Assembly (NCBI RefSeq): GCF_018130385.1
Contig: NZ_JAFCLU010000003.1
Coordinates: 1-64,000 of the forward strand
DNA from: Bradyrhizobium sp. AUGA SZCCT0283
GTDB lineage: Bacteria > Pseudomonadota > Alphaproteobacteria > Rhizobiales > Xanthobacteraceae
Direction: 5' to 3'
Length of the DNA stretch: 64,000 nt
Shown: positions 43,722 through 52,090 of the stretch, piece by piece
Layout of the letters: each line of letters begins with the position of its first letter
Numbering within the stretch: position 1 is the first letter of the stretch
Program-made: the position numbers and the translations under genes
Notes under the pieces: generated by a model
Told to the model about the DNA's origin: nothing
What the model saw: only the letters and a program-made list of their open reading frames with translations
Databases searched by the model: none

Positions 43722-44654
43722 CTATGCTGCCTTCGGCAGGTCGACGATCCTGCCGGGTTCGGCGGCGTCGAGGCGGAAGTCGATCGCGCGGCGCGCGTTG
43801 CGCTCGCGCTTGACCCACTTGCTGTCGCGCACGAGCTTCTGCAGCACCTTCTTGGCGAAGAAGGACGGCCCGCGCAGATTGCTGGTCTTCGGCGTGTAGC
43901 CGAAGCGATGACGCAGCAGGCCGTTGGCGAGCTGGACGATCTGGGCGCGGCGGATATCGTCGTTGCCGTAGGAGACCGTCATGGAAATATTGACGGTGCC
44001 GAGATTCTCGACGCGGTGCGGCGCGTTCAGCGGCCAGTTCAGCATCTGGCCGGGTTCGAGATCGAACACCTGCGCATGCGCGTCGTACCAGGGCGCGTAG
44101 GGCAGATCGACCTCGACGTCGAACAGCGCGATGTCCTCGAGGTGTTGCGGCTTGATGAACGGCGCGGTGTTTGGATAGACGTAGACCCGCTTGCGGCCGG
44201 CGATCTGGATCAGCCCCTGCCCCGGCAAATCGGCATGATAATAGACCTGCGCGTCCGGCGAGGAGATCAGAATGCCGGCCTGGTGGTTCGGCACCACGAA
44301 ATCAGGAACCTTGGCCGCGATTTCCTCGAACATCCGGTCGATCAGCTTGCGGTAGCGGCTATCGACCGCGCCGACGTCGCGCATGTTGAGCCAGAGACCG
44401 CCCCGGGAAATCGCTTCGATGACTTGCCGGCCGGAGAGGCTACCGATATCGCCCTCGCGCCAGACGCGGCTGGATCCCTTGGCGCCGGTCTTCACCAGGC
44501 TGTAGTGCTCGCGCGGATAGCTTTCGATCAGCTGCGCGAGATCGTCCATCGAGAACGCCGGCGATTTGTGCATCTGGTGTTCGAGCCGAATCGGCTGGTG
44601 GCTCCAAAGCTCGGAATGCGTCTCATCCCATCTGCTGAAGATCTTGCCCGTCAT
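43722..44654 (-). CDS. JmjC/cupin-like putative 2-oxoglutarate oxygenase
   Basis: A 310-residue cupin-fold protein. The metal triad of JmjC-type Fe(II)/2-oxoglutarate oxygenases is present: H140 and D142 in YYHADLPGQGLIQ (H-x-D) and H213 in NAPHRVENLG, with the Gly-rich turn and the strand IAGRKRVYVYP after the first motif. It might hydroxylate a protein or a small substrate. The ATG at 44654 is chosen because the upstream extension has no coding look. It is the first gene of a pair with the FemAB-like acyltransferase and diverges from the GT4 gene across about 230 bases. Confidence 0.7.
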   Translation of the reverse strand: MTGKIFSRWDETHSELWSHQPIRLEHQMHKSPAFSMDDLAQLIESYPREHYSLVKTGAKGSSRVWREGDIGSLSGRQVIEAISRGGLWLNMRDVGAVDSRYRKLIDRMFEEIAAKVPDFVVPNHQAGILISSPDAQVYYHADLPGQGLIQIAGRKRVYVYPNTAPFIKPQHLEDIALFDVEVDLPYAPWYDAHAQVFDLEPGQMLNWPLNAPHRVENLGTVNISMTVSYGNDDIRRAQIVQLANGLLRHRFGYTPKTSNLRGPSFFAKKVLQKLVRDSKWVKRERNARRAIDFRLDAAEPGRIVDLPKAA

Positions 44655-44882
44655 CGCCACGCTCCTGCTTCCGTTGCCTGGCAGCCGCCTATTCCGGCTG
44701 TCCCGAAATCGCGGCCTGCCCGCCATTGCATTACCGCCCGATGTCCCGTTATGAGACGGCCGGACGATCTTCATGGTCGGATTGGCAAGAACGGTGCCGG
44801 GCGGACGCCGCCGCTTACCGGAAGCTAATGTCTGGCAGGTAAGGCTAACGCCGACCGTTCCTGGAAACCCCGCCGCCGCACG

Positions 44883-46055
44883 ATGACTGGAGAAACCCGA
44901 TATCGGGCGCTATTTCTCGGCGCGGGACCGCAAATGCATTGCGGCGTCGGCCAGTTCACCCGCCTGTTGCAGGAGACGATCGAGAAGCTCGAGCCTGGAA
45001 CCAGCGCGACGTTAACCCTGACGCGCAGCGAAGGCACGCTTTCCGAGATCTGGCGCGCGGTCGGCACGGCGCAAAGCGTAGTCTGCAACTTCCCGATCGT
45101 GGCCTGGAAGCGCGTGATATTCGCGCCGCTCGTGGCGATGGCGGTCGCCCGGCTGCGCCGGCGCAAAGTCGTCCTGCTTCAGCACGAATGGAACGGGCTG
45201 CATTGGCTGCGCCGCATCACCTACATGCCGGCGCTGCTGCTGGCCGACACCATCGTCATGTTCTCGCCGCTGGTGCAGCGCGAGCTGGCCGACGACCCCC
45301 TGTTCGGTTGGACCGCCAAAAAGAGCGTGCTGGCGCCGCTGCCCCCGAACATCGAGGCCCCGGCGGGAATTGAAGATTCGAAATTGCGGCATCGCCTGAT
45401 CGCCGCGAAAGCTGACGGGCGGCTCTTGATCGGTCATTTCGGATCGATCTACCCGGGCAAGCAACCCAATGCGCTGCTCGAGATCGGCGCCATTCTGAAG
45501 CAACGCGGGCTCAAGCCGATGCTCGTCTATATCGGCTCCTTCATTCGCGGCGTCGACAGGGTCGAGGAGGAGTTTCATGCCCGCGCCAGGGAACTCGACA
45601 TTGCCGACGACGTAATCGTTTCCGGCTTCGTCGCCTCCGATCACGAGGTGTTCGGCCTGTTCAGCGAGATCGACGCATTCTGCTACCCCCTCGATGAGGG
45701 ACTCACCGCGCGGCGCTCCAGCATCCTCACCTGCGTGCAATCCGGCCGTCCGCTGATCGTCGCCGGCCCGGCGCTGCCGGAGGAATTCGACCATCATCCG
45801 CGCTTCAAGGAATTGATCGGCCGCGGCGCCATCGTGCTGGTCGCGCGCGGCGCGGACAACGAGGCCTATGCCGACCGGATCGCCGCGGTGGTCAAACGCC
45901 CCCCGCTGGCGTTGCCATTCGATTTCGACGGCTGGTGGAAGGATGTTGCCGAAGCGGTGCGGGCCGTCATTCCGGGATGGTCCGAAGGACCAGACCCGGA
46001 ATCTCGAGATTCCGGGTTCGATGCTTCGCATCCCCCCGGAATGACGGGTCGCTAG
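44883..46055 (+). CDS. GT4-type glycosyltransferase
   Basis: A 390-residue GT-B enzyme. The N-lobe ends with LLQHEWNGLHWLRR, and the donor lobe begins LLIGHFGSIYPGKQPNALLE with the usual G-x-x-x-x-K region, followed by VIVSGFVASDHEVFGLFSEI and the acidic FCYPLDEGLTARRSSI. It probably adds a sugar from a nucleotide donor in repeat-unit synthesis. The last 29 codons (from VIPGWSEGPDPES) are encoded by a palindromic repeat (45966-46045), so the C-terminus is probably an accreted tail. It overlaps the polymerase gene by four bases on the opposite strand. Confidence 0.88.
   Translation: MTGETRYRALFLGAGPQMHCGVGQFTRLLQETIEKLEPGTSATLTLTRSEGTLSEIWRAVGTAQSVVCNFPIVAWKRVIFAPLVAMAVARLRRRKVVLLQHEWNGLHWLRRITYMPALLLADTIVMFSPLVQRELADDPLFGWTAKKSVLAPLPPNIEAPAGIEDSKLRHRLIAAKADGRLLIGHFGSIYPGKQPNALLEIGAILKQRGLKPMLVYIGSFIRGVDRVEEEFHARARELDIADDVIVSGFVASDHEVFGLFSEIDAFCYPLDEGLTARRSSILTCVQSGRPLIVAGPALPEEFDHHPRFKELIGRGAIVLVARGADNEAYADRIAAVVKRPPLALPFDFDGWWKDVAEAVRAVIPGWSEGPDPESRDSGFDASHPPGMTGR
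45966..46045. repeat. Palindromic repeat inside the 3' end of the GT4 gene
   Basis: GTCATTCCGGG at the left and CCCCGGAATGAC at the right are inverted repeats; inner pairs include GACCCGGAATCT / AGATTCCGGGTT. The element codes for the last part of the glycosyltransferase, so an intergenic repeat has been read through or the stop moved into it. Confidence 0.75.
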
Positions 46056-47365
46056 TCTGCCGCCCGGAACCGAGCGAGATAGTGCAGACCGAATACCGCC
46101 ATCAGGAACGTGAACCACAACGGATCGGAACGGTCGAGGAAGAAGCTTTCCATCGCCGACAGATAGAGCCCGAACAGCCAGATCCGCAGCAGCATCATGG
46201 CCAGCGGACCGTTGTTGCCGCCCTCGTCCGCCCGCTGAAAATTCCGTAAAGGCACGATCACCAGCACGAGGATGAGCAGGGCAAGCCCGGGGAGGCCCAT
46301 GCCCAGCGCCGTGTCGAGATAGCCATTGTGGCTGTGCGCGGCGAAGCCGGCCCACTCCTTGCCTTCCGGCAGGTTTTGAATGGCGCTGCTACCCCAGAAC
46401 GACGCAAAGCCGTAGCCGGTGAGCAGCCGTGCATGGAGCGACTGCAGCGCAAACGCCCAGATGTCGGTGCGGCCGGTAAACGTCGAATCGAACGGCAGCA
46501 GTTTGGAAATCCCGGCGAGACTCTCGAACATCACGGTGCCGACGCTCAGCAGGTTCAATAGCACCAGCGGCGTCAGCAATATGATCGCGCGAAGCCAGAA
46601 CGAGCGGATGACTGACGTTACCGACGTCAGCAACAACACCGCAAAGCACAGGGTCAGCGAGCTCTTTCCGGCCGAATACAGCAGGAACAGCGAGGCGAGC
46701 GCGATGATGGCCGCGCCGGATATCCAGAGGCCCGAGCGGATGATGTAGACGCCGAGAAACAGCACCATCACCATAATGGCCGCGGCCTGGTTCTTGTGCC
46801 CGAACGCGCCGCGCCAGTTGCCGGCGAGGCCAGGCTCCTGCGGATCCGTCGCCAGGTGAACCGAAAGATCGGGGGCCAGCAGTATTCCGAGATAGCAGAT
46901 CGCCAGCAATGCGAGCGCCGCGATCGTGAACCAGTGCATCAATTCCTGCTGCGACCTTGGCAGCAGCATCAGGGCGGCGGTGACCGCGACGACGCAGATA
47001 GTCAGCGAAAGGCGCTTGATCGACGTCCCCGGGTCAAACGACAACACCACCGTCGCCAGCAGCCAGGCGCCGAACAGGACAAATGCCGGCGACAACAACG
47101 TCGCCAGTCCCCGCGCGTCATTTCGCATCGCCAACGCGACCGTCAACACGCTCAGGCCGCCGAACACCGCATAGGTCGCCAGCTCGTTGCCGGTACCGGC
47201 CTCGCCGATCTGCATATCGCCGAGGCTTTCAAACGGATGCAGCGATACCCAGCCGAGCAGCAGCGTTCCGACGAATGTCGCGCCGCGAACGATATCCATC
47301 ACCTGCTGCCGCTCGATCCCGGTGGCCAGGCTGCGGATTTCGGATGCGTCGAGGAACTCGCTCAT
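46052..47365 (-). CDS. O-antigen ligase/polymerase family membrane protein (Wzy/WaaL-like)
   Basis: A 437-residue protein with about eleven hydrophobic segments and a large periplasmic loop near the C-terminus. That loop contains FAAHSHNGYLDTALGMGLPG, whose H-x-H-N-x-x-L pattern is typical of the Wzy_C/WaaL family. Family members polymerise repeat units or attach the chain to lipid A. With a flippase and a co-polymerase in the same locus, polymerase is the likelier role. It overlaps the next upstream gene by four bases (ATGA) and the convergent GT4 gene by four. Confidence 0.88.
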   Translation of the reverse strand: MSEFLDASEIRSLATGIERQQVMDIVRGATFVGTLLLGWVSLHPFESLGDMQIGEAGTGNELATYAVFGGLSVLTVALAMRNDARGLATLLSPAFVLFGAWLLATVVLSFDPGTSIKRLSLTICVVAVTAALMLLPRSQQELMHWFTIAALALLAICYLGILLAPDLSVHLATDPQEPGLAGNWRGAFGHKNQAAAIMVMVLFLGVYIIRSGLWISGAAIIALASLFLLYSAGKSSLTLCFAVLLLTSVTSVIRSFWLRAIILLTPLVLLNLLSVGTVMFESLAGISKLLPFDSTFTGRTDIWAFALQSLHARLLTGYGFASFWGSSAIQNLPEGKEWAGFAAHSHNGYLDTALGMGLPGLALLILVLVIVPLRNFQRADEGGNNGPLAMMLLRIWLFGLYLSAMESFFLDRSDPLWFTFLMAVFGLHYLARFRAAD

Positions 47366-48411
47366 GAGACGATCTTCGAAGCCTTGTAGGGTTGCGGTTC
47401 GAGGCCGAACGCGGCCAGCGCGCTGCCGATCGCCACCGTGACGGGATGCATGGCAATGGTCCGCTCAGGTTCGGTCAGGATTGCGCTCACGGCATAGACA
47501 AAAGAAAGCGGCAGGGCCGTCAGCAGCTTGGCGGTCAACTTGGCCCGCAGCCAGAGCGTCGGCGTCGCCTTGCGCTGGACGTGATAGTTGATCGCGCCGA
47601 TCCGCAGGCCGCGCATCACCAGCCATTTCAGGCTGGTGCGGCTTTGCGGCACGGTCTCGCTGATCACGGCTTCGTTTACCCAGTGAAATCGTAAACCGAG
47701 CCTTCGGCAGCGGTAGAAGAAATCGGTGTCGCCGCCGCCCAGAAAATTGAAACGAAGGTCAAACGCCGGCATGCCCAATCGGGCGAACACCGCGCGCCGG
47801 ATCAGGCAATTGCCACAGCCATAGATCACCGGCACCGGGCCTGAGTCGTCGTAAGCTGGCGCAAAAGCCGGGTGGCGCCGCAAGCCACGCTTTCGTTCGT
47901 CATCGAATTCGGGGAATACCGGTCCGCCGACGATGTCGGCGCCGGTGGCACTCGCAGTCCTGACCATCTGCTCCAGCCAATCCGGTGAGGCGATTTCGTC
48001 GTCGTCGATCATCAGCAAGCTGGTTGCCGCCGGGAACATCTGCAGCGCGGTCTCGAAAGCGGCGTTGATTGCATGGCAATTGCCCTGCCGCGGCTCGATC
48101 ACGCATAGCCCTGCGAATTTCCCCGACGCGAGGTACTCGGCGGCAATCGGGACGCTCTCGCTCTTCGACGCATCGTTCTCCACCATGACGACGGCGAAGC
48201 GGCGGTTGGTGCGCTGAGCGGCAAGCGACTCCAGCGTCCGGCGCAAATACTGAGGACGGCGGAAACATGGGATGCAAACCACGATTTCGGTCGCGGGATC
48301 GAGTGCCGGCGAAACCGCCACCAGCGCGCGCAAAGCCCTGGCCGACGGATCAGGCCCGTCCATCCGGAGATCGCTGGTCGAAATCGCTGCCATGACGCTC
48401 AGGTCGTTCAC
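47362..48411 (-). CDS. Family 2 glycosyltransferase
   Basis: A 349-residue GT-A enzyme: EIVVCIPCFRRPQYLRRTLE opens the fold, LLMIDDDEIASPDWLEQMV carries the metal-binding DxD-like acidic run, and FNFLGGGDTDFFYRCRRLGL is the later acceptor and base region. A hydrophobic stretch near residues 300-320 may anchor it to the membrane. GTG at 48411 is used as start; ATG at 48393 is a shorter alternative. Its stop overlaps the start of the polymerase gene, so the pair is translationally coupled. Confidence 0.88.
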   Translation of the reverse strand: MNDLSVMAAISTSDLRMDGPDPSARALRALVAVSPALDPATEIVVCIPCFRRPQYLRRTLESLAAQRTNRRFAVVMVENDASKSESVPIAAEYLASGKFAGLCVIEPRQGNCHAINAAFETALQMFPAATSLLMIDDDEIASPDWLEQMVRTASATGADIVGGPVFPEFDDERKRGLRRHPAFAPAYDDSGPVPVIYGCGNCLIRRAVFARLGMPAFDLRFNFLGGGDTDFFYRCRRLGLRFHWVNEAVISETVPQSRTSLKWLVMRGLRIGAINYHVQRKATPTLWLRAKLTAKLLTALPLSFVYAVSAILTEPERTIAMHPVTVAIGSALAAFGLEPQPYKASKIVS

Positions 48412-48623
48412 GAATATGTCTCATCGTCCCGAAACGGGATTGCCGGCGCAATCGCGGGACATTTCCGTCTCGATAAGGTCGTTCGTTCCGGATCGATCCG
48501 GCCTTGGCGAACGTTACGCGCGCAGTGGTGCAATATTCGGTCCCGCGGCGCGGCGTGAAGCACCGAACTCCGACGACGGTTAATGGATGGGGTTAATCCG
48601 CGCTGAACGACGCCGGCCGCAGA

Positions 48624-49610
48624 TCAGCGGCTGAACAGCTTTCGGAACAGACGCTGCGAATTCGGAAACTGGCCATTGTCGATCTGGGTGGGCCAGGCGC
48701 CGTCGACGTCGAAATAGGCGGCGTAGGCAATCTGCCCTGCGTTCTTCATGAACCAGTCGTGCATCTGCTGAATGAAGAACGGGTTGTCGCCGAAATTGCC
48801 CACGCCCCATTCGGGATAGCTCATCCGCTTGCCGTGCAGACGCGCAAACTCGCGGTGCCATTCCAGGCCGAATGGCGCCTTGACGTAGAAATTGTTCCAG
48901 CGCTCTTCTGCAGAACCTTCATGCTTGAAGTCGTAGACGTCGAGACCGATGTAGTCGACGACGTCGTCGCCGGGATAGCTAAGGTCCGCCGGCATGTCCT
49001 GCGGTCCCCATCCAGGACACCAGTCGAACTTGAAGCCTGTCGAGTGGCGCCTGAATATTTCCACGACGCGCCGGAACGCCTTGATGTAATCGGCTTCATG
49101 CCCCTTGGCGAACCACGCCATTTCAGCCAGATTCATCTCCCAGCCGAGCCGAATGATCGCCTGCGGATGCGCCTCCGAAATCGCTCGCGCCGCAGCTTCG
49201 AATTCAACATCGTGGAGCCCATCGGCAACGTCGGCGAGCGGCGTCCCTTTCATGGTCAGCGGGATCGACCAGACCACGTTGCGCGCAGGATTGAGCTTCG
49301 TCCAGACGCTAGGCACCCAGCTGAATTTGGAGAAATCCTCCCAGGTCGCCTGGCCATAGAAGTCGACACCCAGCACTGTGGACGGCTTCTGCTTCAGCCA
49401 TTTTTCCCACGCCTGCAGCATATGCTCGCGACCGATGGGACCCCAATTGACGAAGGCGCCCGCGAACTTCGCCTGAGTGGAAACGGCGCGCGGGGCGGCG
49501 TTGCTGTCGACATGCGCCAGCAGCAGCACGGTCACCACAAAGGCCGCCAGAAACAGCACCAGCCGCTTCGCGCTGTGCTTTTTGCGCCGCCTTGGATCAG
49601 TTCGAAACAT
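48624..49610 (-). CDS. GH26-like glycoside hydrolase, membrane-anchored
   Basis: A 328-residue protein with an N-terminal signal-anchor (RLVLFLAAFVVTVLLLAHVD) and a TIM-barrel glycosidase domain outside the cytoplasm. In the GH26 pattern the acid/base is Glu158 in IIRLGWEMNLAEMAWF and the nucleophile Glu267 in MSYPEWGVGNFG. GH26 enzymes cut mannan or related beta-glycans; inside a synthesis locus this would trim or control chain length. The start overlaps the preceding acyltransferase gene by 14 bases. The ATG at 49610 puts the anchor at the N-terminus. Confidence 0.8.
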   Translation of the reverse strand: MFRTDPRRRKKHSAKRLVLFLAAFVVTVLLLAHVDSNAAPRAVSTQAKFAGAFVNWGPIGREHMLQAWEKWLKQKPSTVLGVDFYGQATWEDFSKFSWVPSVWTKLNPARNVVWSIPLTMKGTPLADVADGLHDVEFEAAARAISEAHPQAIIRLGWEMNLAEMAWFAKGHEADYIKAFRRVVEIFRRHSTGFKFDWCPGWGPQDMPADLSYPGDDVVDYIGLDVYDFKHEGSAEERWNNFYVKAPFGLEWHREFARLHGKRMSYPEWGVGNFGDNPFFIQQMHDWFMKNAGQIAYAAYFDVDGAWPTQIDNGQFPNSQRLFRKLFSR

Positions 49611-51495
49611 CGGCGGCCCTCGCCTGCTTTCTGGCAAAGGCGGCCGATAGCCTTCGTCCCACCTCGATCGCGCCTTCGGCCGTGAGATGGCCCGCATCGA
49701 ACTGCATGGGGATGTTGCCCTGCACGAGTTCGTCGCAACGATCGTCACGGCATATGGCATCGTAGACGGAAAGATAGGTGGCGCCGGTCGCCGTCACCAT
49801 CCGCTTCATGGCCAGATCCCGCTCGCGAATTCCGGGGGTCCGCTTCGCGCTCGCTATCGACGGCGTGTCGTGCAGGATACCGTCCACGAGAAGGCGCGGC
49901 AGGGCGGCATCATATTCGACGATCGGTCCAAGCACCGTGACGTCGATGCCTCTCGATTTCAGCGATTGCAGCGTGGATGACAGAACAGGCAGGTCCTCGT
50001 CCTTCCAAGACGCGGCGAGGAGTACGCCATCGACATGCTTGTGGACGAGAAAATCGCCGAAGACGAATTCCATCAGGGTGCGGCACACCGGCGTGTCATA
50101 TCGCGACCCGGCCACGATGGCCGGACGGCAAAGACTGGCGGTCGCCTGCATAATGTTGATCTCCGGCATCGCGAGCGAAAGCCCCGACCAGAGATGCGCG
50201 GCGTGACTGTCACCCACGAGCAGGTAGTTCGGCCGCGCCGGATCGGGCTTCAGGCAGGTCTCCGTATCGAGTTGCTGGCGGCTGGTCGACAGAAAGCAGC
50301 GCCCGGTGCGAAACGCGGCCGACGAATCGTAGGCCAGGAAGGAGCCGATCTCGACGATGCGCTTGGGAAAGCGGAACGGGGCTCCGCTCAGCAGGATCAC
50401 GATCCCGCACAGCCCGACCGTCGAGGCCATCGTGGCCGAGGTCGCACCGAAAATGGCGGTCTTCGATGCTCCCTTCGCCAGGGTACGGAACGGCGTCTCG
50501 ACCAGCTTCCACGACAAATAGGCGATGCCGATGGAGAGCACGATCAATGTCAGCTTGGCTGATGCCGATGACTCCGTGAAGAAGACGGCGTCGGTCCGTT
50601 GAAACACCGTCAGCGGCCAGTGCCACAGATAGAGCGAATAGGATATCAGCCCGACGAACACGAGCGGCCGGAGCGACAGCAATCGCCCCGCCACAGAGAT
50701 CGCGCGTTCACTGGAAGCAATCACCAGCACTGTGCCAACCGCGGCGAGACCGGTCATGGCCAGCAGCGGCACCGCTGACGATCCGAACGCGATCACGCCA
50801 AGCAAGAGAATCAGTCCCGCCGCGCCGCCGGCGTTTCGCCAGAAGGCTGATTCCGGAACGGGAAGGAATTCGACCGAGAGCAGCGCGCCCAGCGCCAGCT
50901 CCCAGGCCCGGAACGGAGCAAGATAAAACGCAAAGGTGGGGTTTCGCGCGCTCATGGCCAGCGCACCGGCAAAGGAAACCACGGCGATGATGGCAAACAG
51001 GAGCCCGGTGCGCTTCGGCAGGAAGCGATGGACCAGCAGCATCAACAGCGGGGCCGCGAAATAGAACTGCTCTTCGACGCCGAGCGACCATGTATGCAGC
51101 AGAGGCTTGGTTTCGGCTGGGGCGTCGAAATATCCGGCGGTCTGCGCAAAATAGACATTCGAGATCGACGCCACCGCGCTAGCGAGACTCCTCGCGTAAT
51201 CCACGAGCTCAACCGGCAGGCAATAGATCGCCGCAAGAACGCTGGTGACCAGGAACATCACGAACAGCGCCGGCAGGATGCGCAGGATCCGGCGCTCGTA
51301 GAAGTTTGCGAGCGAGAACGACCCGTTGCGGATGTCCGCGTCGATCATGCCGCAGATCAAATATCCCGAAATGACGAAGAAGATGTCGACGCCGACAAAA
51401 CCACCGGAAAAGCCGGGAACGCCGACGTGGAAGAGCAGCACGGGAATAACGGCGATCGCGCGCAAGCCGTCGATGTCGGCGCGGTACCGGGTCAC
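49597..51495 (-). CDS. OafA/YrhL-type O-acyltransferase with SGNH domain
   Basis: A 632-residue protein of the acyltransferase-3 family with an SGNH hydrolase-like domain. The membrane half begins YRADIDGLRAIAVIPVLLFH, with RAIAV and the GFVGVDIFFVISGYLI signature, and has about ten hydrophobic segments. The periplasmic half carries GDSHAAHLWSG with the SGNH Ser near residue 425 and DAGHLTAEGA near residue 600, the Asp-His pair. It probably O-acetylates the polysaccharide. GTG at 51495 is the start. It overlaps the GH26-like gene by 14 bases. Confidence 0.92.
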   Translation of the reverse strand: MTRYRADIDGLRAIAVIPVLLFHVGVPGFSGGFVGVDIFFVISGYLICGMIDADIRNGSFSLANFYERRILRILPALFVMFLVTSVLAAIYCLPVELVDYARSLASAVASISNVYFAQTAGYFDAPAETKPLLHTWSLGVEEQFYFAAPLLMLLVHRFLPKRTGLLFAIIAVVSFAGALAMSARNPTFAFYLAPFRAWELALGALLSVEFLPVPESAFWRNAGGAAGLILLLGVIAFGSSAVPLLAMTGLAAVGTVLVIASSERAISVAGRLLSLRPLVFVGLISYSLYLWHWPLTVFQRTDAVFFTESSASAKLTLIVLSIGIAYLSWKLVETPFRTLAKGASKTAIFGATSATMASTVGLCGIVILLSGAPFRFPKRIVEIGSFLAYDSSAAFRTGRCFLSTSRQQLDTETCLKPDPARPNYLLVGDSHAAHLWSGLSLAMPEINIMQATASLCRPAIVAGSRYDTPVCRTLMEFVFGDFLVHKHVDGVLLAASWKDEDLPVLSSTLQSLKSRGIDVTVLGPIVEYDAALPRLLVDGILHDTPSIASAKRTPGIRERDLAMKRMVTATGATYLSVYDAICRDDRCDELVQGNIPMQFDAGHLTAEGAIEVGRRLSAAFARKQARAADVSN

Positions 51496-52090
51496 CGCGG
51501 ATTCACCGGCCGCGCAAAAACACGCCGCAGGAAGCCGCTGCGGTGGTGGGCCCTCACCGTCGCAAAAGGATACAGGCCGGACAGGTCGGCTGTATCAAAA
51601 AGAACGGGAGGCTCGCGGCCTGCTTCTTGCGAAATGAGTTTTCGTCGAAAACGTAACCAAACAGTCATCGGCAATCCATTCGCCGACGCTGTCGACGATT
51701 CCAGCGATCGGCTTTGCAATATCGAGTCCACACAGACGCGAGCTCGAACGGCGCCTTCCGCAATGGTTACCGCAGCGCTGTAGCAGCATCAGCGTGTCGC
51801 AAACGCGGACACCGTGGACAGACCGAATGTGCCGGAAATGCCGGACCTGGCTGGCGCCGGTGCTTTACCCGCACGAGACAACGGGAAAAATCGGCAAGTT
51901 AACCACGCCGACGCGCTGCAATACGCAGTTCGCCGGTTCGGCACCGATCTTGCTCCATGGGAACTGCGGGAGAATTGCGCCTGACAACGGCGAGCCTCCT
52001 CCGACGGATTGTTGAGATGAATTGCGCCGTGTCGTTAACCCTGAACCCATTGCCGAAGCGGAGCTCCGCGCTTCAAAGGCCGAAAGTCTA
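51496..52090. other. 595-bp region without a supported gene
   Basis: This lies between the divergent acyltransferase and Wzx genes. It has short open frames on both strands, one of them with CxxC pairs around 51830, but none with a ribosome-binding site or recognisable product. It should contain promoters for both transcripts. I cannot place them. Confidence 0.4.

Noticed and set aside
51714..52015. Short frames with CxxC pairs in the acyltransferase-wzx intergenic region
   Set aside because: Only one short run of cysteines in a low-quality frame with no ribosome-binding site; not enough to claim a zinc protein.
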